Shown one piece after another: positions 45,823 to 54,541 of a stretch of DNA of 64,000 nucleotides. Position numbers and translations under genes: made by a program. Location: assembly GCF_963668165.1 (NCBI RefSeq), contig NZ_OY764213.1, positions 124,001 to 188,000 on the forward strand, written 5' to 3'. The stretch is from Marispirochaeta sp. (lineage in GTDB: Bacteria; Spirochaetota; Spirochaetia; JC444; Marispirochaetaceae). Within the stretch, counting starts at the first letter, position 1, and every line of letters begins with the position of its first letter. Under the pieces are notes generated by a model. The model had not been told where the DNA came from, did no database searches, and saw only the letters and a program-made list of their open reading frames with translations.

Positions 45823-47156
45823 CCATAGCTCCTGTACAGTTCCGGATAATGCAGAATCATATCGGCAATCCGGACCGGCAGGTTCGTTCTCATGCTTTCG
45901 TTGGCCGCAATGCCGGTCAGGATTGATTTTACGCCCTGGACATGATCGGCAGCGCATCCCAGAGGATCGTCCTTTACACCGACAAATATGTCCCTCAGCA
46001 GCCTGTCATCACCGCCTCCATGGCCTCCTTCGTCCTCTGATTCAACAGGGACTTCGTAGGGTTCTTCCCAATGCGGGTGGACGGTGATCCTGACGGATTC
46101 TTTATTGTGGAAGCCTTCCTGCTCCCGGATGTCGACCCGGTTCGGATCCATGTCGTCGCCGGAGATGTACGCGTTTTCAACGACTTCGAACTCAAGCCGT
46201 CCGCGGGTTCCGTTAAAATTGATCCTGTACCCCTCCCAGGGAGAGTAGGCTGTCAGATGGTAGGACATAACGACCTTGTTTCTGTAGGTAACGACCACGG
46301 CCACATCATCCTCGATGGAGATTCCCTGGCTGAAAACGCTCTGGTCTCTCTGGTAGCCGTCTTCTGCTTCCGCCTTTAAGTACAGCTCGTTGTTCCGGTC
46401 CTGGCGCTTCAGATTAAGGGCGAAAGGGTCGGCAACCGAATCATCCGTTCCCCGGCTGTAGAACTGCCTGACCCCGCGGCTTTCGGCGTTCTCCTTGCCG
46501 TAGAAAACCAGGCCGCCATCTGCAAAAACCTGAGCGGGGCTGCTCTTCAGCCACCAGTTCATAAGGTCAAAGTGGTGGGTCGATTTATGCACCATCAACC
46601 CCCCGGAGTTCTTTTTATCCCGGTGCCATCTGCGAAAATAGTCTGCGCCGTGGCTGGTATCGAGCAGCCATTCAAAATGAACCGACTTGATCTCTCCAAC
46701 AACGGATTTCTGCAGCAGTTCCTTTACTTTTGCGTTCCGTGGAGCGTATCTGTAATTAAAGGTCACCCTCAGCTGCTTTCCTGTTTCCCTGATTACCTGG
46801 AAAATCTTCTCTGCCTTTTCACAGTCGATGGTCATGGGTTTCTCGCTGATACCATCGCATCCGGCTTTCATTGCCCTGACAATATAGTCATGATGGGTCC
46901 GGTCCATGGACGTGACGATGACTGCATGCGGTTTCTGTTCCTGAATCATTTTTTCAAATTCGAAAGGATTATACCGGGGAATGCTTTTTATTCCGTAGCT
47001 CTGCTGAAGGTAGGATTCCACATAGTTCATTCTGATCGAATTACTGTCGCAGATTCCCTTCAGCTCGCCGTATTCTTTGTACTTTCCGAAAAGGGCATCA
47101 ATATACATAAAAGAACGGCTTCCTGTTCCTACAAGGCAATAACTTTTCTTTTCCAC
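45819..47156 (-). CDS. Gfo/Idh/MocA-family oxidoreductase
   Basis: 445 aa from a GTG start with GGGGA upstream. N-terminal Rossmann fold (YCLVGTGSRSFMYIDALF), the cofactor-adjacent EKP motif in SEKPMTIDCEKAEKIF, and a C-terminal alpha/beta domain with THHFDLMNWW. NAD(P)-dependent oxidation or reduction of a sugar or cyclitol. Ends 4 bp inside the convergent DUF1349 gene. Downstream of AraC (47239) on the same strand, so the two may form an operon. Confidence 0.88.
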   Translation of the reverse strand: MEKKSYCLVGTGSRSFMYIDALFGKYKEYGELKGICDSNSIRMNYVESYLQQSYGIKSIPRYNPFEFEKMIQEQKPHAVIVTSMDRTHHDYIVRAMKAGCDGISEKPMTIDCEKAEKIFQVIRETGKQLRVTFNYRYAPRNAKVKELLQKSVVGEIKSVHFEWLLDTSHGADYFRRWHRDKKNSGGLMVHKSTHHFDLMNWWLKSSPAQVFADGGLVFYGKENAESRGVRQFYSRGTDDSVADPFALNLKRQDRNNELYLKAEAEDGYQRDQSVFSQGISIEDDVAVVVTYRNKVVMSYHLTAYSPWEGYRINFNGTRGRLEFEVVENAYISGDDMDPNRVDIREQEGFHNKESVRITVHPHWEEPYEVPVESEDEGGHGGGDDRLLRDIFVGVKDDPLGCAADHVQGVKSILTGIAANESMRTNLPVRIADMILHYPELYRSYG

Positions 47157-47238
47157 ACATGTCCCCGCTGTCTTGATATGTGGAAAATTTTACAGGACAA
47201 GATGAAATCTTACTGTGCAGTTTGTTTGTACTTTTTTA

Positions 47239-48081
47239 TCATTTTCGCTCATGTTCCCTGATCTGATCAATGGAAAGGGGATGCCGGGTGGACCGGCAGA
47301 GCTTTTTGAATTGCAGCGGAGACATGCTGTTGTATTTCCTGAATGCCCGGGAAAAGGAGCTCTGGTTATTGTAACCGCATTCCATGGAAATTTCTATCAT
47401 GGACATGGTTCCGTGCTGAATCAGCTCCCGGGCCCGGTTCATGCGGCATTCCTCAAATACTTTGCAGGGACCCTCGCCCCTTGTCCTGATAAATATTTTC
47501 CTGAGCTGGCTGACGCTGTATCCCATTTTTTCTGCGGTTTCCTGAATGCCGACCCCTTCATTCATATACGTACAGTACCAGGCAATAGAGGCCCGGACGG
47601 TCTGTTTGTTGTGGTCCCAGGGTATGTTTTCCAGAAGGAATTCAGTGTTATGAAGAAAAATCAGACAGAGCTGCCGGCAGCAGATTTCGTACTGCAGATT
47701 GCTGGTGTAATTTGGAGAGTACACCAGGGGCATCATTTTTTGGGCCATATCCGCAATGGTTTTCAGGGTCTGCTGATCAAGTCTGGTAGAGACAGTGGTT
47801 CTTCCCTTGAATATGCAGGACAGGGATTCCGGAACTTCAGAGAAATGAAAGACGGCAATTTCGGAAGGTTCCTTTTCCAGGGATGTCCATCCATGGGCTG
47901 AATCCGGGGTTGAAATCCAGAAATTGGGATCGTTGTCATACTCCCGCACTGTTTTCCCCAGTTTCTGCAGACGATTCTTTCCCGAAAGGGTGCACTGAAA
48001 CTCCCAGTATCCCCGGGTATTTATGCTGATCGGTTTTTTCCTGTAGTCCCGTATTCCGTAATTGCAGTAAACAAGGGGCAT
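47239..48081 (-). CDS. AraC-family transcriptional regulator
   Basis: 280 aa with GGAAAGGA ribosome site. N-terminal cupin-like sugar-binding domain (about 1-165) and a C-terminal pair of helix-turn-helix motifs (VGIQETAEKMGYSVSQLRKIFIRTRGEG; SMECGYNNQSSFSRAFRKYNSMSPLQFK). Divergent from the importer-GH43 operon at 48329, which it probably activates, and 82 bp upstream of the Gfo/Idh gene. Confidence 0.9.
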   Translation of the reverse strand: MPLVYCNYGIRDYRKKPISINTRGYWEFQCTLSGKNRLQKLGKTVREYDNDPNFWISTPDSAHGWTSLEKEPSEIAVFHFSEVPESLSCIFKGRTTVSTRLDQQTLKTIADMAQKMMPLVYSPNYTSNLQYEICCRQLCLIFLHNTEFLLENIPWDHNKQTVRASIAWYCTYMNEGVGIQETAEKMGYSVSQLRKIFIRTRGEGPCKVFEECRMNRARELIQHGTMSMIEISMECGYNNQSSFSRAFRKYNSMSPLQFKKLCRSTRHPLSIDQIREHERK

Positions 48082-48328
48082 GAAAAGTTCCTTTCCAATA
48101 CTAAAGCCGACAGTGTTCCCGGATAGTATCTGCTTATGCGGGGGATCGTATCTGTCAAATTATACCAGACTTATGGTCTTTCCTGTGAGCGAAAATGCTA
48201 AAAAAATAGATTGTTTGTGCAAACCGCCCAATTCTGTTTCATAGTAACCTGTGCTGAGATCTTTATAATCAGTTTGTAAATAAAACTATGACTTTCGAAG
48301 CCGTACTTTATGGAGTTAAAAATACCAG

Positions 48329-49243
48329 ATGAAAAAAGCAGTTCATGAGAATCTTACATCCTATGTTTTTCTCGCTCCCTGGCTGATCGGATTTTTTGCG
48401 CTGACACTCTACCCCATGTTTTATTCCCTCTTCCTCTCTTTTACGCAGTACAACCTGAGCCAGCCGCCCCAATGGATCGGCCTGCGGAATTTCATTGTCA
48501 TGTTCGGAGGAAACGATCAGTTCCGGGGAGATGAGCGTTTTCTGAATTCCGTCATGGTTACCTTTAACTTTGTTTTTGTTTCTGTACCTTTAAAGCTGGT
48601 TTTCGCCCTTATGGTCGCCATGCTCATGAACAAAAAGCTGAAACTGATCCCGCTGTACCGGGCTCTGTTCTATATTCCCACCCTGCTGGGCGGTTCGGTG
48701 GCCATTGCGGTTCTGTGGAGACGGATTTTCGCCGCCGACGGTCTTCTTAATCTGATTCTGGGAAACGTCTTCGGCATGAAAGATCTGCCGGCCTGGATTT
48801 CCAATCCAAAGTATTCCCTTATGACCCTGATTCTGCTGGCCATATGGCAGTTCGGATCTCCCATGATTATCTTTCTGGCCGGACTGCAGCAGATTCCCAA
48901 AGAGTACTATGAAGCCTCCGACGTAGACGGTGCAGGCAAGATTCGCCAGTTTTTTGTGATTACCCTCCCGGGGCTGTCGCCGATTATCTTCTTTAATTTT
49001 GTTATGCAGATGGTCAGCGCTTTTCAGTCCTTTACCCAGGCATTCATTGTATCCGGAGGATCGGGCGGCCCGCTGGATTCGACAATGTTCTACAGCCTGT
49101 ATCTGTATATCAAGGGATTCGGATTTTCGGAAATGGGATACGCCGCCGCCATGGCCTGGGGTCTTCTGGTTATGATCGCGGTCCTGACCGCAGCCGCCTT
49201 TAAGATTTCAGGAACTCTGGTTACCTACGGAAGCGGAGAATAA
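48329..49243 (+). CDS. ABC sugar permease, MalF/UgpA type
   Basis: 304 aa, six membrane helices, EAA loop YEASDVDGAGKIRQFFVITLPGLSP. First gene of a five-gene operon (two permeases, binding protein, GH43, six-hairpin glycosidase). Unlike the other operons here, the permeases come before the binding protein. Confidence 0.92.
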   Translation: MKKAVHENLTSYVFLAPWLIGFFALTLYPMFYSLFLSFTQYNLSQPPQWIGLRNFIVMFGGNDQFRGDERFLNSVMVTFNFVFVSVPLKLVFALMVAMLMNKKLKLIPLYRALFYIPTLLGGSVAIAVLWRRIFAADGLLNLILGNVFGMKDLPAWISNPKYSLMTLILLAIWQFGSPMIIFLAGLQQIPKEYYEASDVDGAGKIRQFFVITLPGLSPIIFFNFVMQMVSAFQSFTQAFIVSGGSGGPLDSTMFYSLYLYIKGFGFSEMGYAAAMAWGLLVMIAVLTAAAFKISGTLVTYGSGE

Positions 49244-49248
49244 GCTGC

Positions 49249-50097
49249 ATGAGCCTTAAAAAAGCATCGAAATGGAACAGATTTCTTACAAATATTTTTG
49301 TCATTTCCCTGGGAATCGGGATGCTTTATCCGATTCTCTGGCTGATCGGCGCATCCTTCAAGCCCAGTAATATGATTTTTACAGACCCTGGAATTATGCC
49401 CGAAAGCTTTACCCTGGAAAATTACGGCAAAGGCTGGCAGGGCATCGGGATTGTAGGCTTTGGTACCTTTTTTCTGAACAGTTTCATTATTTGTATTATG
49501 AGCAGTGCAGGCAATGTCATGTTCTGTTCTTTAACAGCCTATGCCTTTGCCAGGCTGAAGTTCGTGGGAAAAAGGCTGTGGTTCGCTCTGATGATGATGA
49601 CACTGATGCTTCCGGCCCATGTGACGATTATTCCCCGGTACATCATGTTCCGGACCTTTGGCTGGATCAATACTTTTCTGCCGATTATCGTGCCCAAGTT
49701 CTTTGCTACCGACGCCTTTTTCATTTTTCTTCTGGTCCAGTTTATCAGGGGACTTCCGAAGGATATAGATGAATCGGCCACGATCGACGGCTGCAGCAAG
49801 TTCGGAATTTACATCAGGATCATCCTGCCTTTGACGGTACCGGCGCTGATTACAACCATTCTGTTTTCTTTTCTCTGGACCTGGGATGATTTTTTTAATC
49901 AGCTGCTGTATCTGACGTCGCCGGATAAATACACCGTTCCCATGGGACTGAGACTCTTTCTGGATGCTTCAGGCATGTCATCCTGGGGACCGATGTTCGC
50001 CATGTCGGCGCTTTCGCTGGTACCGGCGTTCATTCTCTTCTTCTCACTGCAGAAGTACTTTGTGAGGGGAATCGCAACTACAGGAATCAAGGGATAG
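49249..50097 (+). CDS. ABC sugar permease, MalG/UgpE type
   Basis: 282 aa, six membrane helices, EAA loop DESATIDGCSKFGIYIRIILPLTVP, C-terminus FVRGIATTGIKG. Five bp after the first permease. Close in sequence to the permease at 31799, which suggests the two importers share ancestry. Confidence 0.92.
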   Translation: MSLKKASKWNRFLTNIFVISLGIGMLYPILWLIGASFKPSNMIFTDPGIMPESFTLENYGKGWQGIGIVGFGTFFLNSFIICIMSSAGNVMFCSLTAYAFARLKFVGKRLWFALMMMTLMLPAHVTIIPRYIMFRTFGWINTFLPIIVPKFFATDAFFIFLLVQFIRGLPKDIDESATIDGCSKFGIYIRIILPLTVPALITTILFSFLWTWDDFFNQLLYLTSPDKYTVPMGLRLFLDASGMSSWGPMFAMSALSLVPAFILFFSLQKYFVRGIATTGIKG

Positions 50098-50124
50098 AAA
50101 TATCCTTAAAAAAATGGAGGAATT

Positions 50125-51399
50125 ATGAAAAAGACAATGTTGGCTTTGCTCCTTTCCCTGACAGGACTGGCAATGATTTTTGCCGGAGGGACTAAGGAAG
50201 GCACGGCGGCAGACGACGGTTCTACCGTAATCCGCTGGGCCTACTGGGGCAGCGGAGAGAGGGTAACGATCAGCCAGGAAGCGATTGATCTGTATGAATC
50301 CCGCAATCCGGAAATCCGGGTGAATCCCGAGGTCTCCGGAGGGGCCGGAGACCATTTTGTGAAGGTTGATACCCAGCTTGCCGGAGGAAACGGTCCCGAT
50401 ATCATTCAGATGGGAGGAAATATCTACGATTATGCGGATGTTCTTCTGCCCCTGGATAAGTATGCCGGTACTATTCTGAATGTGGAGGTTATCGATCCCA
50501 GTGCGGTGGCATCCGGTACCATCAATGGAAAACTGTTGGGCGTCTCCACCGGGGTTACCATGCCTTCTCTGGTGTACAACAAAACGATGATCAAGAAAGC
50601 CGGGGCTCCCCTTCCCCCGAAATCCATGACCTACGCGGAGTTCCGGGATTACCTGGTAATGCTGAAAGACAGACTTCCCGCGGGGGTGTATCCCATGCAG
50701 GATATCGGTGTAATGTCCAGCAACTCCACTCCCTTCGGTTACTGGACCCGCTATAACGGAACCCCTTTATACAACGCGAAAACCAACACCACATCCGTAA
50801 CTGCCGCCGCGGCCAGGAAATATCTGGAACTTTTTAAAGATTTCCGCGATAATGGTTTAATACCCCCCGCCGATATTGCCTCCGGCTATGCCGAGGGCAA
50901 TGCTGATTCTTCGGCCCTGATCGCCGGCAAGGTAGCAATTGCCTATCTGTTTACGAACCAGCTGAGCGGATACCAGGCCGCCACTACCGATAAACTGGAC
51001 CTGATAGAGTTTCCCGGTGCTGCCGAAACTAAAGCCCTCTGGCAGGCGCCCAGTCAATTTTATACAGTAAACAAGGACTCCAGTCATCCGGAGGAAACCG
51101 TCAAGTTCATCAACTTCCTGGTTAATGATCCCGGCGCGGCCCGCATTCTGGGCAGTAATCGCGGAGCCTCTGCCAGTGCCCGTGCCGCCGGATCCAGTTC
51201 AGAGAGCGACCAGACCGTTCTGGACTACATGTCCGTGGCAGCCCCCCACTCTTCCCCGGAAACTGACCATGTTCCCAACGATACTGAATTTAACAGCACT
51301 CTGTTTCTGATCTACCAGAGAGTGGCTTTCGGCCAGATCAGCCCTGCCGAAGGCGGTGGGCAGATTCATGATCTTCTGCTCAGAATGATTGAAAAGTAA
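50125..51399 (+). CDS. Sugar-binding protein of ABC importer (family 1)
   Basis: 424 aa with ATGGAGGAA ribosome site. Signal peptide ends MIFAGGTKEG, no Cys. Family 1 pattern: FVKVDTQLAGGNGPDIIQMGGNIYDYADVLLPL and ETVKFINFLVNDPGAARILG. With GH43 following, the ligand is probably an arabinose- or xylose-containing oligosaccharide. Confidence 0.9.
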   Translation: MKKTMLALLLSLTGLAMIFAGGTKEGTAADDGSTVIRWAYWGSGERVTISQEAIDLYESRNPEIRVNPEVSGGAGDHFVKVDTQLAGGNGPDIIQMGGNIYDYADVLLPLDKYAGTILNVEVIDPSAVASGTINGKLLGVSTGVTMPSLVYNKTMIKKAGAPLPPKSMTYAEFRDYLVMLKDRLPAGVYPMQDIGVMSSNSTPFGYWTRYNGTPLYNAKTNTTSVTAAAARKYLELFKDFRDNGLIPPADIASGYAEGNADSSALIAGKVAIAYLFTNQLSGYQAATTDKLDLIEFPGAAETKALWQAPSQFYTVNKDSSHPEETVKFINFLVNDPGAARILGSNRGASASARAAGSSSESDQTVLDYMSVAAPHSSPETDHVPNDTEFNSTLFLIYQRVAFGQISPAEGGGQIHDLLLRMIEK

Positions 51400-51456
51400 T
51401 TAATGTTCAGGGGCAGATTTTTCTCTGCCCCTGAAACCTGATGCAACGGAAAGAAC

Positions 51457-52362
51457 ATGATACACAGACAGGATCTTCAGATCAGGGACCCTTTTATTCT
51501 CCCTGCGTCTTCTGAACAGCGCTATTACCTTTTTGGAACAACAGACAAGGATCCCTGGAACAGGAAGGGTGTCGGATTTAACGCATACTACAGTTCCGAT
51601 CTGGAACACTTCGAAGGCCCTTTTCAGGTGTTTTCGCCTTCTGACGGATTCTGGGGGACTCACGATTTCTGGGCGCCGGAGCCTCATATATACAGGGGCC
51701 GGTATTATCTTTTGGCCACCTTTACATCCGAAAAACACCGCAGAGGAACCCAGATCCTTTCGTCCGCTTCTATCCTGGGGCCCTACGAACCTCTTGTAAA
51801 CACCGCTATTACACCGGAAGAATGGGAGTGCCTTGACGGCACCCTGCATGTGGATGATGCAGGAACAGCCTGGATGATCTTCTGTCATGAGTGGGTCCAG
51901 ATCAATGACGGTGCAATCTGTGCGATGTCCCTGAGTCCTGATCTGATCCGCGCCGCGGGAGTTCCCCGTCTGCTGTTTCGCTCTTCGGCGGCACCCTGGT
52001 CCCGCCCTCAGGAGCGGCGGGACGGTTCTGGAATCCGGGATGCCCGGGTAACAGACGGCCCCTTTCTGCACCGTCAGCAGGACGGGCAGCTGGTCATGCT
52101 CTGGTCCAGCCTGGGAGAACAGGGTTATGCAATGGGCTGCGCGGTCTCCGAAAGCGGATCTGTGACCGGTCCATGGCGGCAAAACCCGGAACCGCTGGTG
52201 ATACGGGACGGCGGACATGGTATGGTATTCAGGGATTTTTCCGGACGGCTGCAGATGACCTGGCATACACCGAATACGACCCCCTATGAGCGTTTTGTGT
52301 ATCATGAAGTCAGGGAGTCCCCGGAAGGATTGATTCTGACTGACCCGACAGAGGAATTATGA
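51457..52362 (+). CDS. GH43 five-bladed beta-propeller glycosidase
   Basis: 301 aa. Asp11 in LQIRDPFILP is the expected general base, and FWAPEPHIYRGRYYLLATF follows in the second blade. The blade that usually carries the acid Glu (EGP) reads VTDGPFLHR here, with Asp, as in a recognisable GH43 subgroup. Cytoplasmic. Likely alpha-L-arabinofuranosidase or beta-xylosidase. Overlaps the next gene by 4 bp (ATGA). Confidence 0.85.
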   Translation: MIHRQDLQIRDPFILPASSEQRYYLFGTTDKDPWNRKGVGFNAYYSSDLEHFEGPFQVFSPSDGFWGTHDFWAPEPHIYRGRYYLLATFTSEKHRRGTQILSSASILGPYEPLVNTAITPEEWECLDGTLHVDDAGTAWMIFCHEWVQINDGAICAMSLSPDLIRAAGVPRLLFRSSAAPWSRPQERRDGSGIRDARVTDGPFLHRQQDGQLVMLWSSLGEQGYAMGCAVSESGSVTGPWRQNPEPLVIRDGGHGMVFRDFSGRLQMTWHTPNTTPYERFVYHEVRESPEGLILTDPTEEL

Positions 52363-54458
52363 GCCCGATAGACAGAGAAACCCTGGTCCGCAGACACAAT
52401 CCAGAATTTACAGACTGGAATCCCCGGAGTCCCCTTTCCGTAGGCAACGGCGACTTTTCCTTTACCACCGATTTTACGGGTCTCCAGACCTGCACCGGCG
52501 ATCCCCCCGGCGCTATTCCCCGCTGTACCATGAGCCAGCGGGGTTTTCACAGCTACCCCGGGGCTCCGGCGGATTACAGTACCCTGCGCCTGAAGGAGTA
52601 CACTTGCGGCAAACGGACCGTCGCCTATATGACCGACTCCGAAGGACAGGAGGATCTTTTTACCGGTCTTCGGGTAAATCCCCACCGCTTTCATCTGGGC
52701 AAGATCGGTCTGTATCTGGCGGATGTTCCCGATAACCCGGATAATCCGGAAGGTCCGTCTGCCGCGAACCTGCTGAAAGAACATATCAGCAATATCCGGC
52801 AAAAGCTGGACCTCTGGACAGGAGAGCTGAGCAGCCGATTCGACTTTGACGGACAAGAGGTTTCCGTAACAACGGTCTGCCACCTGGACCTGCCTCTGCT
52901 GGCGATCAGGATAGAAAGCCCGTTGCTGGAGACAGGAAAAATCGGGCTTGACCTGCGATTCCCCTACGCTTCCCATGAAATGGGCGGCGCGGACTGGGAC
53001 TGTGATGGTGCCCATACTTCCAGCCTCAACAGGCTGAATCAGAACAGATTTCTGATCCGGCGAAATATGGACAGCTGCCGTTATTCTGCAGATCTTCAAT
53101 TCTCCCACGGCCGAAAGATTGAGCTTCTTTCCCGGGAGCTTCATCACTGGAGTTTTACAGGCAGCGAACGCTGTATGGAATTCTCAATCCTTTTCTCTTT
53201 TGCTTCGGAGCACCGCGCAGCATTACCGGATTTTACGAATACCGCCGGAGACAGTGCCCGGCACTGGAAGAAATTCTGGAACGGAGGGGCAGCAATATCC
53301 TTCGAGGGGAGTTCGGACCCGCGGGCTCTGGAACTGGAGCGGCGGGTCATCCTGTCCCAGTATCTGCTGGCCATCCAGAGTCTGGGAACCCTTCCTCCCG
53401 CGGAAACGGGGCTGACCTGCAACAGCTGGTACGGGAAATACCATCTGGAGATGCACCCCTGGCATGCTCTCCACGGACTTGTGTGGAACCGGGCCGGCCT
53501 GGTGGAACAGAGCCTGTCCTGGTACAGCACCATTCTACCCGGGGCACAAACCCGGGCTAAAGAGCAGGGTTACAAAGGCGCCCGCTGGCCCAAGATGACA
53601 GATCCTTCGGGCAACGACAGTCCATCGCCCATCGGCTGTCTTCTGTGCTGGCAGCAGCCTCACCTGATCCTGTTTGCAGAACTGCTGTACCGACTCAAGC
53701 CCTCGCAAGAGCTCCTGCAAAAATACTCGGAACTGATCTTTGAAACAGCAGTCTTTATGGCCGACTATCTCCAATGGGATGAGCCGAACAAACGCTATGT
53801 ACTGGGACCTCCGGTAATTCCGGCCCAGGAAAACCATTCCCCCGGAGAGACCTTGAATCCCCTCTTTGAGCTTGAATACTGGCGCTGGGGACTGAAAACA
53901 GCGATCCTGTGGAAAAAGCGGCTGAAGCAGGCGGTCCCGCGGAAGTGGAAGGCGGTCCTCGAAAAGCTCAGCGCTTGTCCAATAGATCCCGGGAATCCGG
54001 ACAGGTACGCGGCCCACGAGCTGTGCAGCGACAGCTTCGGCCGTTTTGCAACCGACCATCCCTCCATGCTTCTGGCCTGCGGTTTTCTGCCTCCCCAGGC
54101 AACAGACCTCCGGATAATGCAGAATACCTGTGATACCGTATTGAAGTACTGGCGACAGGAAACCATGTGGGGCTGGGATTTCCCGGCCATAGCCATGACG
54201 CTTGCCAGGCTGGGACACCGAAAGAAGGCGGTGGAAGCTCTTCTGATGAAAAGTCCGAAAAACACCTATATGGAGAACGGACACAACCGGCAGGAAGGTC
54301 ACGACGTCCTGCCTCTGTATCTTCCCGGCAACGGGGCCCTGCTTCTGGCAGTAGGGATGATGACGGCGGGCTGGGACGGCAGCAGCGGAGAGAACCCCGG
54401 ATTTCCCGATGACGGAAGCTGGACTGTCCATTGGGAAGGACTGGCCCGGTATATCTGA
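52359..54458 (+). CDS. Six-hairpin glycosidase-like protein, family uncertain
   Basis: 699 aa with GAGGAATT before the ATG. N-terminal beta-sandwich with SVGNGDFSFTTDFTGLQT, then an (alpha/alpha)6-type barrel (YGKYHLEMHPWHALHGLVWN; YAAHELCSDSFGRFATDHPSM; TMWGWDFPAIAMTLARLG). The layout resembles GH65/GH95-like six-hairpin enzymes, but I do not recognise an exact CAZy family. No signal peptide. Translationally coupled to GH43, so it probably completes cytoplasmic breakdown of the same imported oligosaccharide. Confidence 0.7.
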   Translation: MSPIDRETLVRRHNPEFTDWNPRSPLSVGNGDFSFTTDFTGLQTCTGDPPGAIPRCTMSQRGFHSYPGAPADYSTLRLKEYTCGKRTVAYMTDSEGQEDLFTGLRVNPHRFHLGKIGLYLADVPDNPDNPEGPSAANLLKEHISNIRQKLDLWTGELSSRFDFDGQEVSVTTVCHLDLPLLAIRIESPLLETGKIGLDLRFPYASHEMGGADWDCDGAHTSSLNRLNQNRFLIRRNMDSCRYSADLQFSHGRKIELLSRELHHWSFTGSERCMEFSILFSFASEHRAALPDFTNTAGDSARHWKKFWNGGAAISFEGSSDPRALELERRVILSQYLLAIQSLGTLPPAETGLTCNSWYGKYHLEMHPWHALHGLVWNRAGLVEQSLSWYSTILPGAQTRAKEQGYKGARWPKMTDPSGNDSPSPIGCLLCWQQPHLILFAELLYRLKPSQELLQKYSELIFETAVFMADYLQWDEPNKRYVLGPPVIPAQENHSPGETLNPLFELEYWRWGLKTAILWKKRLKQAVPRKWKAVLEKLSACPIDPGNPDRYAAHELCSDSFGRFATDHPSMLLACGFLPPQATDLRIMQNTCDTVLKYWRQETMWGWDFPAIAMTLARLGHRKKAVEALLMKSPKNTYMENGHNRQEGHDVLPLYLPGNGALLLAVGMMTAGWDGSSGENPGFPDDGSWTVHWEGLARYI

Positions 54459-54541
54459 AAGCCATATATCCATGATGGAGATATCGGCATAAAGGAAGCA
54501 GCCATGGATTTCCTTTTTTCTTTAGGTTTGGTTTTACATCG

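Noticed and set aside
51400..54473. Three minus-strand frames of about 280-310 codons opposite GH43 and the six-hairpin protein
   Set aside because: They lack family motifs and run through the complements of conserved plus-strand motifs; the plus genes have ribosome sites and ATGA coupling.
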